DNA of 64,000 bases from Halichondria panicea. Lineage: Eukaryota; Porifera; Demospongiae; Suberitida; Halichondriidae. Shown in pieces: positions 26,144 through 40,917 of the stretch (within the stretch, counting starts at the first letter, position 1; every line of letters starts with the position of its first letter). The DNA is taken from the NCBI RefSeq assembly GCF_963675165.1, contig NC_087392.1, positions 5,649,442-5,713,441 on the forward strand. The letters run 5' to 3'. The notes beneath the pieces are model-generated. The model was not told where the DNA came from and did not search any database. It saw only the letters and a list, made by a program, of their open reading frames with translations. The translations under genes were made by a program, and so were the position numbers.

Positions 26144-29052
26144 TCATGACTCTGATATAGAGAACACTTTGCAAGTCTCATCATCTGCAGCTGACACCAG
26201 ACACTTCTCATCCCTGCACGTGCAGACACACAGCGGCAACGAGCAATTATTCCAACACAGTGTAACCACACTAGCTTACTGTGTGAGAGTCATGTCCAGT
26301 ATAGTGTCCGTGTGTCCGTGCCACTCGCCCACACACTCTCCACTGCGGAGGTCCCACCCCCTCAACACCCCATCCACACAGCCACTGTACACTAATGGAG
26401 ACTGACGGGAGCACGCCAATCTGACCACTCCAGCCTGGAGGGAAGGATGACAGCAAAGCTAGTATATAGGCAACTACAAAGACCTTATGCTGACAGACTA
26501 ATCGCAGCTGCTGTGTTGGCAAGTCCCAGACGGCCATTGCTCCACTGAGTGACCCACTCACTGCCAGTGGTAGTGTTGGAGAGAAGGCTACACACTCCAC
26601 ACAACCAGCACCCTCCTCTGGAGGTGAGGGGGCAGAGTCTTGACCACGTGGGAACCCAGCACCCAGAGTGGCCACTACCTGAGATAATAATGTTCCACAG
26701 TTATTGGTTGTTAGTGTTTACCTTGCCAGAGTTGATGGTGGTCAGCTTGGCAGTAGTATCAGCTGATCCACTGAAGAGTAGCTTGCCATCGTGATGAGCA
26801 GCCATACAAGTGACTGCCTCGGTGTGCGACGGCGCCATGGTAACCAGTGGAGCACCCTCCTTCAAATCCCACACTTTTACACTACCGTCCTCATAACCAA
26901 AGCAAGCACTCTTCCCTGGGGGGGGGGGGGGGGGCATGAGAGCTGAACTCATACACTAACTAGTGATCATGCTAATAGGCCGGCCATTACTTTATCAGGT
27001 TTCTCACTCTTGGTCAGTATAGTGCCCAACAAGTGTAGGATTGACACGTGTACAAGCTAAAATGCCCGTTAGCTTGATCTATGAGATGTCCAATTGTCAA
27101 ACAACAAGTGATGCAATCTTGGATCAATCAAAGGCCATATCTCTCTCAACGCATTAATAAGCTACTACCATGACTAATAGCTATAAAAAGCTACAGAAGT
27201 GGTGACAGTCCTATATTAAAGCCTACTAGCTTACAATTATATACACAGAGCAATATGCAATTATTGACTGACCCACCATTAGGGAGGATAGCTGAGCAGG
27301 TGTTGCGTGAGTTGTGGCCCTGGAAGGTCTTGCAATCGCCTGAGGGCACCTTCCACATCCAGCCCTCCCCTCCACTGGTACCCGCTAGCAGCACATGAGC
27401 CAGAGGGTGCCAACAAAGCCACTGACAAGAATTAAGCATCAATCTGTTAGTGTCTATTCAATTGATAGCCTCTATAATCATCCTCTGCTAATAGCGTACG
27501 AGACTTAGATACCAACCATTAATTGTAGTTGAACATCTTTCAACAGCCATAACTTGAGTACCGTTGATCCAATGTCAGAAATTTTAAGATTTTCTGAAAG
27601 CTTAGAAAGATACCTTTCAAATGATGTCTTTAAATCAAAAATTTCGTTGGAGCCATAATTTGTCATTTTTTGGCCTTGGACCGTGGGCTATTTATTTATC
27701 CATGGTATTGCCAAATTGGCAAATACTTTATCTCTCAAATATGAACTTTGATGACACCATCTGTCTTTCTAAGCTTTCAGAAAATCATAAAATCGTTGAA
27801 ATTGGATCCACGGAATTCAAGTTATAGCAGTTGAAAGAGTCCCCAAACCATTGATTAAACGGAGGGGGGGGGGGGGTTGTTTTTCAACAGCCATAAAACA
27901 AACATTAATTAGTGAACTCTCCACCCACTCACCTCTAGGTCTCCAGTCTCAAATGACCACACCTTCTCCCCATCTGCCACGCCCCACACTTGGACCACCC
28001 CCCCCATGTCCCCTGTGGCTACATAGCGGCCATCACTACTGAACCCAGTGCAAGAGACAGAGTCCTTGTGACCTGGGAACACAACACACGGGGATGTAAT
28101 AACATGGTGTCAGCTTATAATGCAGGACACTATTAATTATTAATGCTCTTTTTCTTAAGCATAATAATTATACGTTAAGTTTTACAAACTGCATCAGAGT
28201 AACGTAGTACATGTAGCTGAGGGTGTACCATCAATAGCTTAAGTTCGTGAGAAATTATCGTCATATAATTCATCATTTCAGTACATGTAAGTTGCATAAT
28301 ACTTGTTCCAAATGCAATCATTAGAAGGCCTTTCAACGGACTACAATGTATAGTGGATGTTCCTGGTTAGAGCAGTGACCAACTCACCGTGACACTGGAA
28401 CACTGTCCCTCCATCACTGAGTCTCCACACAAAGGCCTTGTCATCCTCCCCCCCACTGCATGCCAGACCCCCAACATGGCTCTCCAGACCCCCCACACTG
28501 CTCACACTGAACACTGAGCCTGCACAAAGGGAAGTTTAAGATCGATGAAATAATCTTGAGACAAATACACTAGGTCTAAATGATAACTATAACTTAAGGG
28601 AGATCATACTGACATGTAGGTGACTGCATGGTCACACATTGTGTGTGTGTGTGTGATGGAGTATGTATGAACGTTGAAATATATACTGCACATTGCCCCA
28701 CCTTTGTGTTCTGTGAAGCTGACAGCTGATTGGTCGACTAGTTCCTCCTCCTCACCCATATCCAGCTCCTCCAGATCTGCAGAGGACAATCGCACGACAT
28801 TCAGGATAATGATTATTGAAAATGTATATTGACGGACGTTTTTTTGCTTGGGAATCAACGTCCTATTGTATATAGATGTATGTGTGCAATACAAAAGAGA
28901 CTTTTGGGAGGTCCTAATAAATATTAAATATTAACCACTACAACTGCTTGCTACACAGTCTAGGTTGCCCTACCATCCTCCAGTAACCGGTTGTCCAGGG
29001 CTACCTCTGAGGCATCTTCACCGTCGATAAAGTCAACCTCCTCATCAGACAT
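26144..29052 (-). CDS. AAMP: Angio-associated migratory cell protein homolog (WD-repeat)
   Basis: About nine exons from ATG at 29052 to TGA at 26144. An acidic N-terminus ([13 protein letters not shown]..., [20 protein letters not shown]) is followed by WD repeats whose blocks match AAMP closely: [122 protein letters not shown], and a last short exon [19 protein letters not shown] donor after the codons for LDMTLT joins this last exon, replacing an in-frame stop just past it. AAMP is a cytosolic/membrane-associated beta-propeller linked to cell migration and, in yeast (Sqt1), to ribosomal protein loading. It shares a 212-bp divergent spacer with the two-pass protein gene. Confidence 0.95.
27528..27862. 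mobile_element. Family D inverted-repeat copy in AAMP intron
   Basis: The best-preserved copy: ATTGTAGTTGAACATCTTTC, CAACAGCCATAACTTGAGTA, GATTTTCTGAAAGCTTAGAA on the left, and the inverted AAGCTTTCAGAAAATCATAA and GAATTCAAGTTATAGCAG on the right, with AACCATTGATTAAAC at the end. A poly-G run follows. Confidence 0.8.
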
Positions 29053-29264
29053 GGCTGGCTTTATATGATTCCCCTTGTTAGCTAGCTAGCAGCTCAACAG
29101 TCCATTGTAATGACCATGTGGCATATGGCAATGATCGTCAAACAAGGAATAGTCAAAATAGCTGTGCTTGCAGTGATTTGGAGAAAGCTAGCTCAGAGAA
29201 AGCTCGAACTATTATTAACTCTTTCAGCGTTTTGCTAGCTAGTTATCAAACTAGTCCGGCCACT
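29053..29264. promoter_or_regulatory. Divergent spacer AAMP / two-pass membrane protein
   Basis: 212 bp between start codons. It contains CTAGCTAGCTAGC-like palindromic runs and no TATA box that I can recognise. Shared promoter inferred. Confidence 0.4.
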
Positions 29265-32030
29265 ATGAGCAGCAACTCACAGTCACCTACCATCTCCAGC
29301 TCTGATGAGGAGCCACCATTCCATGTGAGCATGACTATTATTTATGGTCTATTGAGCTTATACGTACTCTAGAGCTCATCAGCGAGTATCCTAATTATCA
29401 CCTAGTCTCATGAATCAGCCGCCGTTCTTTTGGAACCACCAAACCCAGTGGTTCCAAAAGAACGGCGGCTGATTCATGAGACTAATTATCACCACTTGTC
29501 AGCTAAGAGCGTGTTTATTGTGTGCAGATGTCAGAGCAGCCAGGGGTGGAGGTAGCCCACCTCTCTAAGAGCACCAAGCCTGCACCACAGAAACACACAC
29601 CAGCCTTTACACAAAGTGAGTGGAACCAAATAAAGACATTTCAACCACCTCACATGATGTATTGTTATTATATCTCAGGTCCTCATTTGGCAGCTACCTG
29701 TCGATCATCAGTAAGCTAGTTTATTGTGCTTTCTAAAAATGTAAAACATGCATGCATTAGGTCTCTTCGCTCAGTCTAGTTGTAATGATTGAACCCTTCA
29801 GTTTCTGTTCCCCTTGTATCACTTAGTTTGTTTCTGTGTGCAGCGTTCGAGCACTATAGCCAGTCAAGCTTCCAACACGGAATCCCTTCAACACGGCGGT
29901 GTGTGGTGTGTGTGGTGTGGTGTGTATGGTATGTCAGCTGTGTGTGTGGAGTGGTCTGGTGGTGGTTGCCATGGTTTCAGTACTCTCCCCTCGCCTTTGT
30001 CATTGCCATTGTTAGTGTGTCACATGTCACAACAGATCTAGAGTATGTACAATGGTGCAGTTATTGTATATAGTAACATTCACTGTGTGTATTGGTGCAC
30101 CATGGGTAACCATGGGTAACCAATAACTGTTGATGACTCAGGTAGGTTAGTGACTTCCCTCTGTGTTGTCTCAGTAGGTGCAGCTAATGAGAGGACTCCC
30201 CTAGTCACTGAGCCTGACAACAAGCACCACAATCGGAAGGAAAACTTTGTCAACAATTACAAATCAGAACTAGGTACTGTACAGTATGTATGTACGTAAC
30301 CTGTGGCATTGAACCTTGACCCCCACAGAGCTCCCTCCAAGGACCCTGTCCCCTGCACTGCCCAACACTAGGCCCCCACCACCTCCTGAGGCAGTGAGTA
30401 GTTGTCGCTAGTATGTGTCCCCTGCACTGCCCAACACTAGGCCCCTGCAGTGAGTGGTTGTCGCTAGTATGTGTCCCCTGCACTGCCCAACACTAGGCCC
30501 CCACCTCCTGAGGCAGTGAGTGGTTGTCGCTAGTATGTGTCCCCTGCACTGCCCAACACTAGGCCCCCACCTCCTGAGGCAGTGAGTGGTTGTCGCTAGT
30601 ATGTGTCCCCTGCACTGCCCAACACTAGGCCCCCACCTCCTGAGGCAGTGAGTGGTTGTCGCTAGTATGTGTCCCCTGCACTGCCCAACACTAGGCCCCC
30701 ACCTCCTCCTGAGGCAGTGAGTGGTTGTCGCTAGTATGTGTCCCCTGCACTGCCCAACACTAGGCCCCCACCTCCTCCTGAGGCAGTGAGTGGTTGTCGC
30801 TAGTATGTGTGCCCTGCACTGCCCAACACTAGGCCCCCACCTCCTCCTGAGGCAGTGAGTGGTTGTCGCTAGTATGTGTCCCCTGCACTGCCCAACACTA
30901 GGCCCCCACCTCCTGAGGCAGTGAGTGGTTGTCGCTAGTATGTGTCCCCTGCACTGCCCAACACTAGGCCCCCACCTCCTGAGGCAGTGAGTGGTTGTCG
31001 CTAGTATGTGTCCCCTGCACTGCCCAACACTAGGCCCCCACCTCCTCCTGAGGCAGTGAGTGGTTGTCGCTAGTATGTGTCCCCTGCACTGCCCAACACT
31101 AGGCCCCCACCTCCTCCTGAGGCAGTGAGTGGTTGTCGCTAGTATGTGTCCCCTGCACTGCCCAACACTAGGCCCCCACCTCCTCCTGAGGCAGTGAGTG
31201 GTTGTCGCTAGTATGTGTCCCCTGCACTGCCCAACACTAGGCCCCCACCTCCTCCTGAGGCAGTGAGTGGTTGTCGCTAGTATGTGTCCCCTGCACTGCC
31301 CAACACTAGGCCCCCACCTCCTCCTGAGGCAGTGAGTAGTTGTCGCTAGTATGTGTGCCCTGCACTGCCCAACACTAGGCCCCCACCTCCTCCTGAGGCA
31401 GTGAGTGGTTGTCGCTAGTATGTGTCCCCTGCACTGCCCAACACTAGGCCCCCACCTCCTCCTGAGGCAGTGAGTGGTTGTCGCTAGTATGTGTCCCCTG
31501 CACTGCCCAACACTAGGCCCCCACCTCCTCCTGAGGCAGTGAGTGGTTGTCGCTAGTATGTGTCCCCTGCACTGCCCAACACTAGGCCCCCACCTCCTCC
31601 TGAGGCAGTGAGTAGTTGTCGCTAGTATGTGTGCCCTGCACTGCCCAACACTAGGCCCCCACCTCCTCCTGAGGCAGTGAGTGGTTGTCGCTAGTATGCT
31701 CCTAGATTTGCATAATAATAATTATTATGGTTTGAAACAGAATGTTAACACCAAGTTTAATTAGGGATAATAATTATGGTACGTAATTGGTTTTATTCGG
31801 ACAACCACAGATACACATAGTTATGTGTTTTATAGACCCCCCACCTCATAATACCCCCACCTCATACCCCCCACCCTCATAGAGCCACTACCAGAACATC
31901 CCTCCCTACCCCACCCCTTCCACGGAGGATCCACACAGCATTGCTTTTCAGGGGCCACCCAGGCCAGATGAACAACACGCACCACACAGGCAGCAGAGGC
32001 AGCAGGAGCCAAGCTGTGGAGGTGTGTGCG

Positions 32031-32069
<39 letters not shown>

Positions 32070-34567
32070 GGGAGGCAACAGCCATACATTTTTAATATAC
32101 CGTTAATCCAATTTCAAAATTTTTACGAGCTTACTTTCAAATGAATCCAAAAGTTGTCGGGGCCATAATTTGTCATTTTTTGGCCTTGGATCATGGGCTT
32201 GGCCATGGTATTCCAAATTGACAAATATGAACTTAGTCTATAATCAATAGCTTAGGTACTCTTTCAGCTGCCATAACTTGAATGGTGTCATCAAAGTTCG
32301 TTTGAGTCAATACTCAAATCAACAAATAATTATTTGCCAATTTGGAAGGGGTAGGGTAGGGACCATTACAGCCTAAACTTTCATGGTATGGTTGAAATAA
32401 TTTTTGGACACAGAAATGTGCCACAGTGGTTACCAAGACAAAGAGAACCACCTCTTAGGCCGAATAAAAGAACTAAGTTGACTCTAGCAATCAGGCTTGA
32501 GATTAAGATTGAGCAATATCATAATTATATAATATGACTATAATGTATATGACAATGCCCCTCCCCCCCAGTGCGTATTGCCATGACAATGCCCCTCCCC
32601 CCCAGTGCGTGTTGCCAGGAAGGTGAGGCTGAGTTGCTGCTGCCTGGCCATTCCAATAGTTCTGATTGGACTGGCGATGATGATCGTCTGGCCGGCTGCA
32701 ATCAGCACTTATCAAGCACTACCATCAAACGTCACTGTGCTCACAGGATTGGTGTTCCTTAACCCCTTAAACACGTATGTTAAAGGGTTAACTTAATATG
32801 TTAGTTAACCCATACATGTGTGGTTGAGAATCCTGAAGAGCAGAGACAGATTATTTTTGAGCACTGATTTATAGCACTGCAAAACCTGTGGCATGTGCTT
32901 ATAGCCTCTTCCTCCACTTGTGGCATGTGCTTATAGCCTCTTCCTCCACTTGTGGCATGTGCTTATAGCCTCTTCCTCCACTTGTGGCATGTGCTTATAG
33001 CCTCTTCCTCCACTTGTGGCATGTGCTTATAGCCTCTTCCTCCACTTGTGGCATGTGCTTATAGCCTCTTCCTCCACTTGTTCCCTCACATAGCAATGTT
33101 GTTGCTTATGATTTGTGAGTAATCTCAATAATGGGATAATAACTTAATTTGTTATAGAATGAGTCATTTTTCTACTCTATAAAAAGTAAAAGTCTTGTGC
33201 ATACACTGCAGGTTACTGAGGGGAGGGATGACAGTGAGCATGGATGCTAGCAGTGTACCAGACCCCTCCTTCCTGCGTACCAAAGCCTACTATGGTCCAA
33301 TGCCCTCCCAGTACGTTGATCCCCAATCTATCTTGATCACACTACTACGTAAAATGTTTTGCGAGCATCAACATTTGTGATTGCTTATGGCATTGCAAAA
33401 TAAGATACGTATCCATATGTACTGCTACTTGTGTGATATCACGATCCTTGCCTGATTGCAATAGTTGATAGCATTCGCACATTTTGTCGCGTACTCTACA
33501 AAACAAAAGTGGTACACGCGTACACAACCTACTGTACATCATCTTACTACATTAAGGTATTGACCCACACACGCACCCCTCACACACACACCCCACACAC
33601 ACACACACACACGCACCCATGTTGTTGTACATTTATTATTGCAGCACACCAACCCCCCCCACACACACACACACCCCACACACACACACCCCTCACACAC
33701 ACACACCCCTCACACACACACACACACAGGTACAATGGAAGCTACAATTTTCATCTCCCTAGCACTCCAGTCACTCCTAACGACTCGAGCAATACCTTCT
33801 ACATGACTCCGTACATATTTGAAATGGGTAGAATCAACGGCAGCTTCACTCTAACATTCCCTCCCCCACCAAGAGACATGATTATAGTAACTGTCTTTGT
33901 CTTTAACAACTACATGGATGCTAAACACAGAAACATCGATAGCAACACCTGTTCCAGTGGTGAAGTAGATGCGATTGGTCGCTGGGACTACTCGTACAAT
34001 TCAACCGGCGACACTTGTGGCAAAACTAATTCTCTATATGGACCTAATCGATACTTTCTCGTAGAGTTGGTGGATACTAGAGATCGTTATTTCGAAAATT
34101 TCACGTTTTATCCAGATGTCCATATTTCAACGTACGGTACTTTGAATATTTCTAATTTGAATACTTTTGAATGTACACCGAGTTCAAAGTCCGTGACTTG
34201 TGATGTTCCCTACGAATCATTCTTCCCGGAAACACGTCACGATAATCATGTCTTCATCTCCACTGACTATGTCATTCACGCATATTACAATTACAATACT
34301 ATTCTAACACTCACGGTACATGAGTGGTATCGAGGTGATGTCATCGGATATTTCGCTCTACTGGTTTTGGTGATAATTATTTTTGTTGTGGCGAGTTACG
34401 TCGATTACCCGAAGCTTTGGGCGAGGCTCACTAGGCGACCACAGTGTGACTGTGTGTGCGGGAGGTGGGCGGTGATTAAGATGAGACGAGGCTTCAGGTT
34501 TCTAGCTGGGGAGGACGAGGAACAGGGACTACAAGATGGCGGTGGGAGGTTACAACATGAGAACTAA
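29265..34567 (+). CDS. Unrecognised two-pass membrane protein with glycosylated ectodomain
   Basis: Ten exons: 29265-29324, 29528-29615, 29679-29710, 29844-29898, 30178-30273, 30329-30393, 31883-32021, 32606-32774, 33212-33310, 33730-34567. They join in frame to 546 residues. The N-terminal ~240 residues are hydrophilic, Ser/Pro/Gln-rich (SSSDEEPPFH, RPPPPPEA, HYQNIPPYPTPS) and probably cytosolic. The first membrane span is RLSCCCLAIPIVLIGLAMMI. A ~280-residue loop follows with many N-x-S/T sites (NVT, NGSYNF, NDSS, NGSF, NSTGD, NFT, NIS) and paired cysteines. The second span is VIGYFALLVLVIIIFVVASY. A basic/acidic tail (RRPQCDCVCGRW...EDEEQGL) ends the protein. I do not recognise the family. 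The exon 7 acceptor at 31882 was chosen over one at about 31836 because it gives a protein-like frame. Confidence 0.75.
29394..29493. mobile_element. 82-bp perfect palindromic element with 9-bp target duplication
   Basis: Element 29403-29484 has two 37-bp arms that are perfect reverse complements (TAGTCTCATGAATCAGCCGC... ) around an 8-nt loop. ATTATCACC is duplicated at 29394-29402 and 29485-29493. It lies in intron 1 of the two-pass protein gene. Confidence 0.93.
30336..31697 (+). repeat. 66-69-bp minisatellite seeded on exon 6 end plus donor, ~20 copies
   Basis: Each unit repeats the end of exon 6 (CTGTCCCCTGCACTGCCCAA, ACACTAGGCCCCCACC, CCTGAGGCA) followed by the donor GTGAGTGGTTGTCGCTAG. 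The true exon ends at 30393. Reading through the first donor meets an in-frame TAG, so the copies are intronic unless a later donor or acceptor is used. Confidence 0.93.
32085..32350. mobile_element. Degenerate family D copy
   Basis: Shows ATACCGTTAATCCAATTTC, GGGGCCATAATTTGTCATTT, GGCCTTGGATCATGGGC and inverted CTTTCAGCTGCCATAACTTG, with deletions. It lies in intron 7 of the two-pass protein gene. Confidence 0.6.
32549..32606 (+). repeat. Tandem duplication of the exon 8 acceptor
   Basis: ATGACAATGCCCCTCCCCCC plus CAGTGCGT occurs twice in a row; the second copy is the acceptor used here (exon starts 32606). Confidence 0.85.
32880..33082. repeat. 31-bp minisatellite, ~6-7 copies
   Basis: Unit TGTGGCATGTGCTTATAGCC plus TCTTCCTCCACT, in intron 8 of the two-pass protein gene. 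Confidence 0.9.
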
Positions 34568-34955
34568 ACTACTATTGCAGTGTGTGTGTCATTGCAGTGT
34601 GTGTGTCATTGCAGTGTGTGTGTCATTGCAGTGTTTACATTCATTTTTGTAGTTTTTCCTATACTTTATACGATGTGGTTTATTCAGATCCCACTCATTT
34701 TGTAATGCTGACTTGTGCTGATGTAATCTTATAATGACATGATCGTTCCTTGTGGGTACGCTTGGGTGGCAACAATGGACCTATATGATGTCATAATAAT
34801 TATACCAAGTAGAGTCTATACATGTATAAATAAAAAATAAATGATGAATTATCCAAAAACCAATGCTAGCTATAATATATATATAATTTTTTTTTATAGC
34901 TGCATGGAGCGTGCACATTATTTTAATTACTGAATATTGCTAGGTGCCTCGATCA
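34568..34955. other. Convergent intergenic region
   Basis: 3' flanks of the two-pass protein gene and the glycosyltransferase. It has a short 19-bp repeat (TGCAGTGTGTGTGTCAT, 3-4 copies) just after the stop and AATAAAAAATAAATG near 34828, a possible polyadenylation signal. No gene seen. Confidence 0.5.
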
Positions 34956-36406
34956 TCATCCGTGGGTCACTCCTGGATAACAGATTGACTCCAACCACTC
35001 GACACCAATCAGATTGTTCCTAAGCAACTGCCACTGATGCTTGAGGAACCACGTCTGTCCATCCCTAGCTCCAGCCAGCTTCTTCTTACGCGATCTGTCT
35101 CCTCCTTTGTGCCATATATAATACAATGCTCTCTTATTTGCAGCACATTTGTCCTTCCTGCAAACAAGGTCGTATTGCAGTATACTAACATTGACTAGTC
35201 TACTAGTGGTAGCTCCTTGTACAGTGGTAGCTCCTTGTACAGTGGTAGCTCCTTGTACAGTGGTAGCTCCTTGTACAGTGGTAGCTCCTTGTATAGTTGT
35301 GTTATAGAAACTGGTGTCGTTATTGACCCATCGAATGTTCAGAGCTTTCAATCCACAGTTCAGTTTAGTTTGATCATCAACTGATTCTACACAGATGTCA
35401 TTCATAGAGTTCCAGTAGTTTTCTGCTTGTGTGTGTGTGTGTGTGTGTGGGGGGGGGGTATTTAAGCTGCATGGTCAATCGGTGATAGAGACGGTGCATT
35501 GGTGATAACGTAACACTCTTAATATACCGCCCCCTCACCTATTGCAGGAGAGCTCCTTATAAGGACAACACCGATACAGATGGTTATGCCCCACTCTGCC
35601 AGGAGGTCGTAGGGGATTCTCCCCACAGATCCGATAATGTCATCACCATGGAGACGGTTGTATAGTGGCTGTGGGTCTTTGAGTATGATAGCGTCAGTGT
35701 CGTACATGACAACATCAAAACCAAAGTGACTCACAATTCTCATCACTGCTAATCGAACCATCATGATTTCTTCAAATGTCTTATTGAAGTTGAAGTCTTG
35801 TCTAAGAAGTTCTGCTGGTAAAGTTAGTATTGATGGTATACCACGTTTCGTAAGCAAGGCATGTATTTTTGTGTCCAGTGAAAAAACAACAATTGACTCC
35901 AATGGTAACCCACTGCGAACTGTGGCTGATATTAACCAGTTTAGCAGGACATCCACATACTTGTCGTTGGAAGTGATTAATGCTAGGGGCTTCTTCAATT
36001 TGTACCCAAGCAAGAATTGCCTGAGGTCGCGAAGAAATTTGCTTGAATCTATTTCTGTGAGAGGCTTCATTACTCGCGGCTGGGGGAATGAGAAGTCACT
36101 TCTGAAGGGAAAATGTTTCTCTCGTCTATTTGGTGATGGCGGTATATATGTGTGAAGTTGATTGGCTGACTGCTTGAGTACAACTTGGCGTGAGGGATGG
36201 TGGGGTGAGTGGTCAGCTGACATATTTGGTGATGGCGGTATATATGTGTGAACTTGATTGGCTGACTGCTTGAGTACGACTTGGCGTGAGGGATGGTGGG
36301 GTGAGTGGTCAGCTGACATGATGAGGCTGCAGAGTAGCAGTCCGAGGGACATGGTTCCAACCACTGGCAGTATGAAACATCTGAGCAGTCGCATCACACG
36401 CATCAT
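34956..36406 (-). CDS. Type II membrane nucleotide-sugar transferase (Nucleotid_trans-like)
   Basis: Two exons, 35539-36406 and 34956-35422, join to 444 residues. A short cytosolic N-terminus (MMRVMRLLRCF) precedes a signal anchor (ILPVVGTMSLGLLLCSLIM), a proline-rich stem and a catalytic domain. The domain shows ALITSNDKYVDVLLNWL, VVFSLDTKIHALL, FGFDVVMYDTDAIILKDP with a DxD-type DTD motif for metal and nucleotide-sugar binding, and in exon 2 WNSMNDICVESVDDQTKLNC plus ALNIRWV. This matches the plant/animal Nucleotid_trans (GT77-like) fold, and a Golgi role is likely; donor and acceptor sugars are unknown. Two in-frame repeats are odd. A 32-residue stem unit (MSADHSPHHPSRQVV...) occurs twice, and TTVQGA is repeated about five times (18-bp units, 35207-35296) inside the catalytic half. 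Confidence 0.85.
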
Positions 36407-40155
<3,749 letters not shown>

Positions 40156-40649
40156 ATTAGCTATAGGCTGTACTGTGTGTGTGTGTGTGTGAACACTAGC
40201 TAGTCACTGTTGCTGTATATGTCTGTTAGTTTGTCATGCGAACATTTCATGTTTCAATATAAAAATTAATTATAAAAGTTTGATTATATGTACATGTGGT
40301 AAATTTAAAGGAGGTGTGCCAGGGTTTTCCCCTAGTCAGCTGAGATAATTAGATGTGGGTGGGGCTGCTCTAAAGCTAGATTGGTAGATTAATCAACTAT
40401 AGATATAGGTTAGCCATTATAATAGTGAACATGAATCAAAATCCAGACATGATTATTGAGATCGAGACAGACCATTGATAGCTACCAGCAGCTATGCCCC
40501 CTCCCAGAGGAATACTGTGTATTAATGACCGTGGCTGCTTCCCCATGCATACACACTAGCTTTAATGAATGTAGTCGACAAAATAATAATATTGAACATG
40601 CTGATTGTGAATGTGAAATAAATGTAAAGTGTCCCAGTGTTCCACTATG
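40156..40649. other. Convergent intergenic region SH2D4 / TAF1
   Basis: AT-rich with a short (GT)n tract at 40173-40191. No gene or clear polyadenylation hexamer recognised. Confidence 0.5.
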
Positions 40650-40868
40650 CTAGAGCTGCACATTGTCCACCTCCTCCTCATCCTCTGAGTGAGAGTCTGA
40701 GTCAGAGTCAGAGTGTTGTAGGTCCTGGTAGAGCAGCTCATCCTCACCTCCACCTGACACCATCTCACTCTCCTGGATACGGTCCTCAAATGTTGATATC
40801 ATCTCAACATTCTGTAGTGTGTGGGTGTGTGTGTGTGTGTGGGTGGGTGGGTGTGTGTGTGGGTGTAC

Positions 40869-40917
<49 letters not shown>

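Noticed and set aside
31836-32021. Earlier acceptor (TTTTATAG) for exon 7 of the two-pass protein
   Set aside because: It gives an Arg/Thr/His-rich frame and breaks the phase with exon 8; the acceptor at 31882 gives a Pro/Tyr/Gln-rich segment and the right phase.
31830-32144. Antisense frames over exon 7 of the two-pass protein
   Set aside because: They are shadows of the coding exon and the (GT)n tract that follows.
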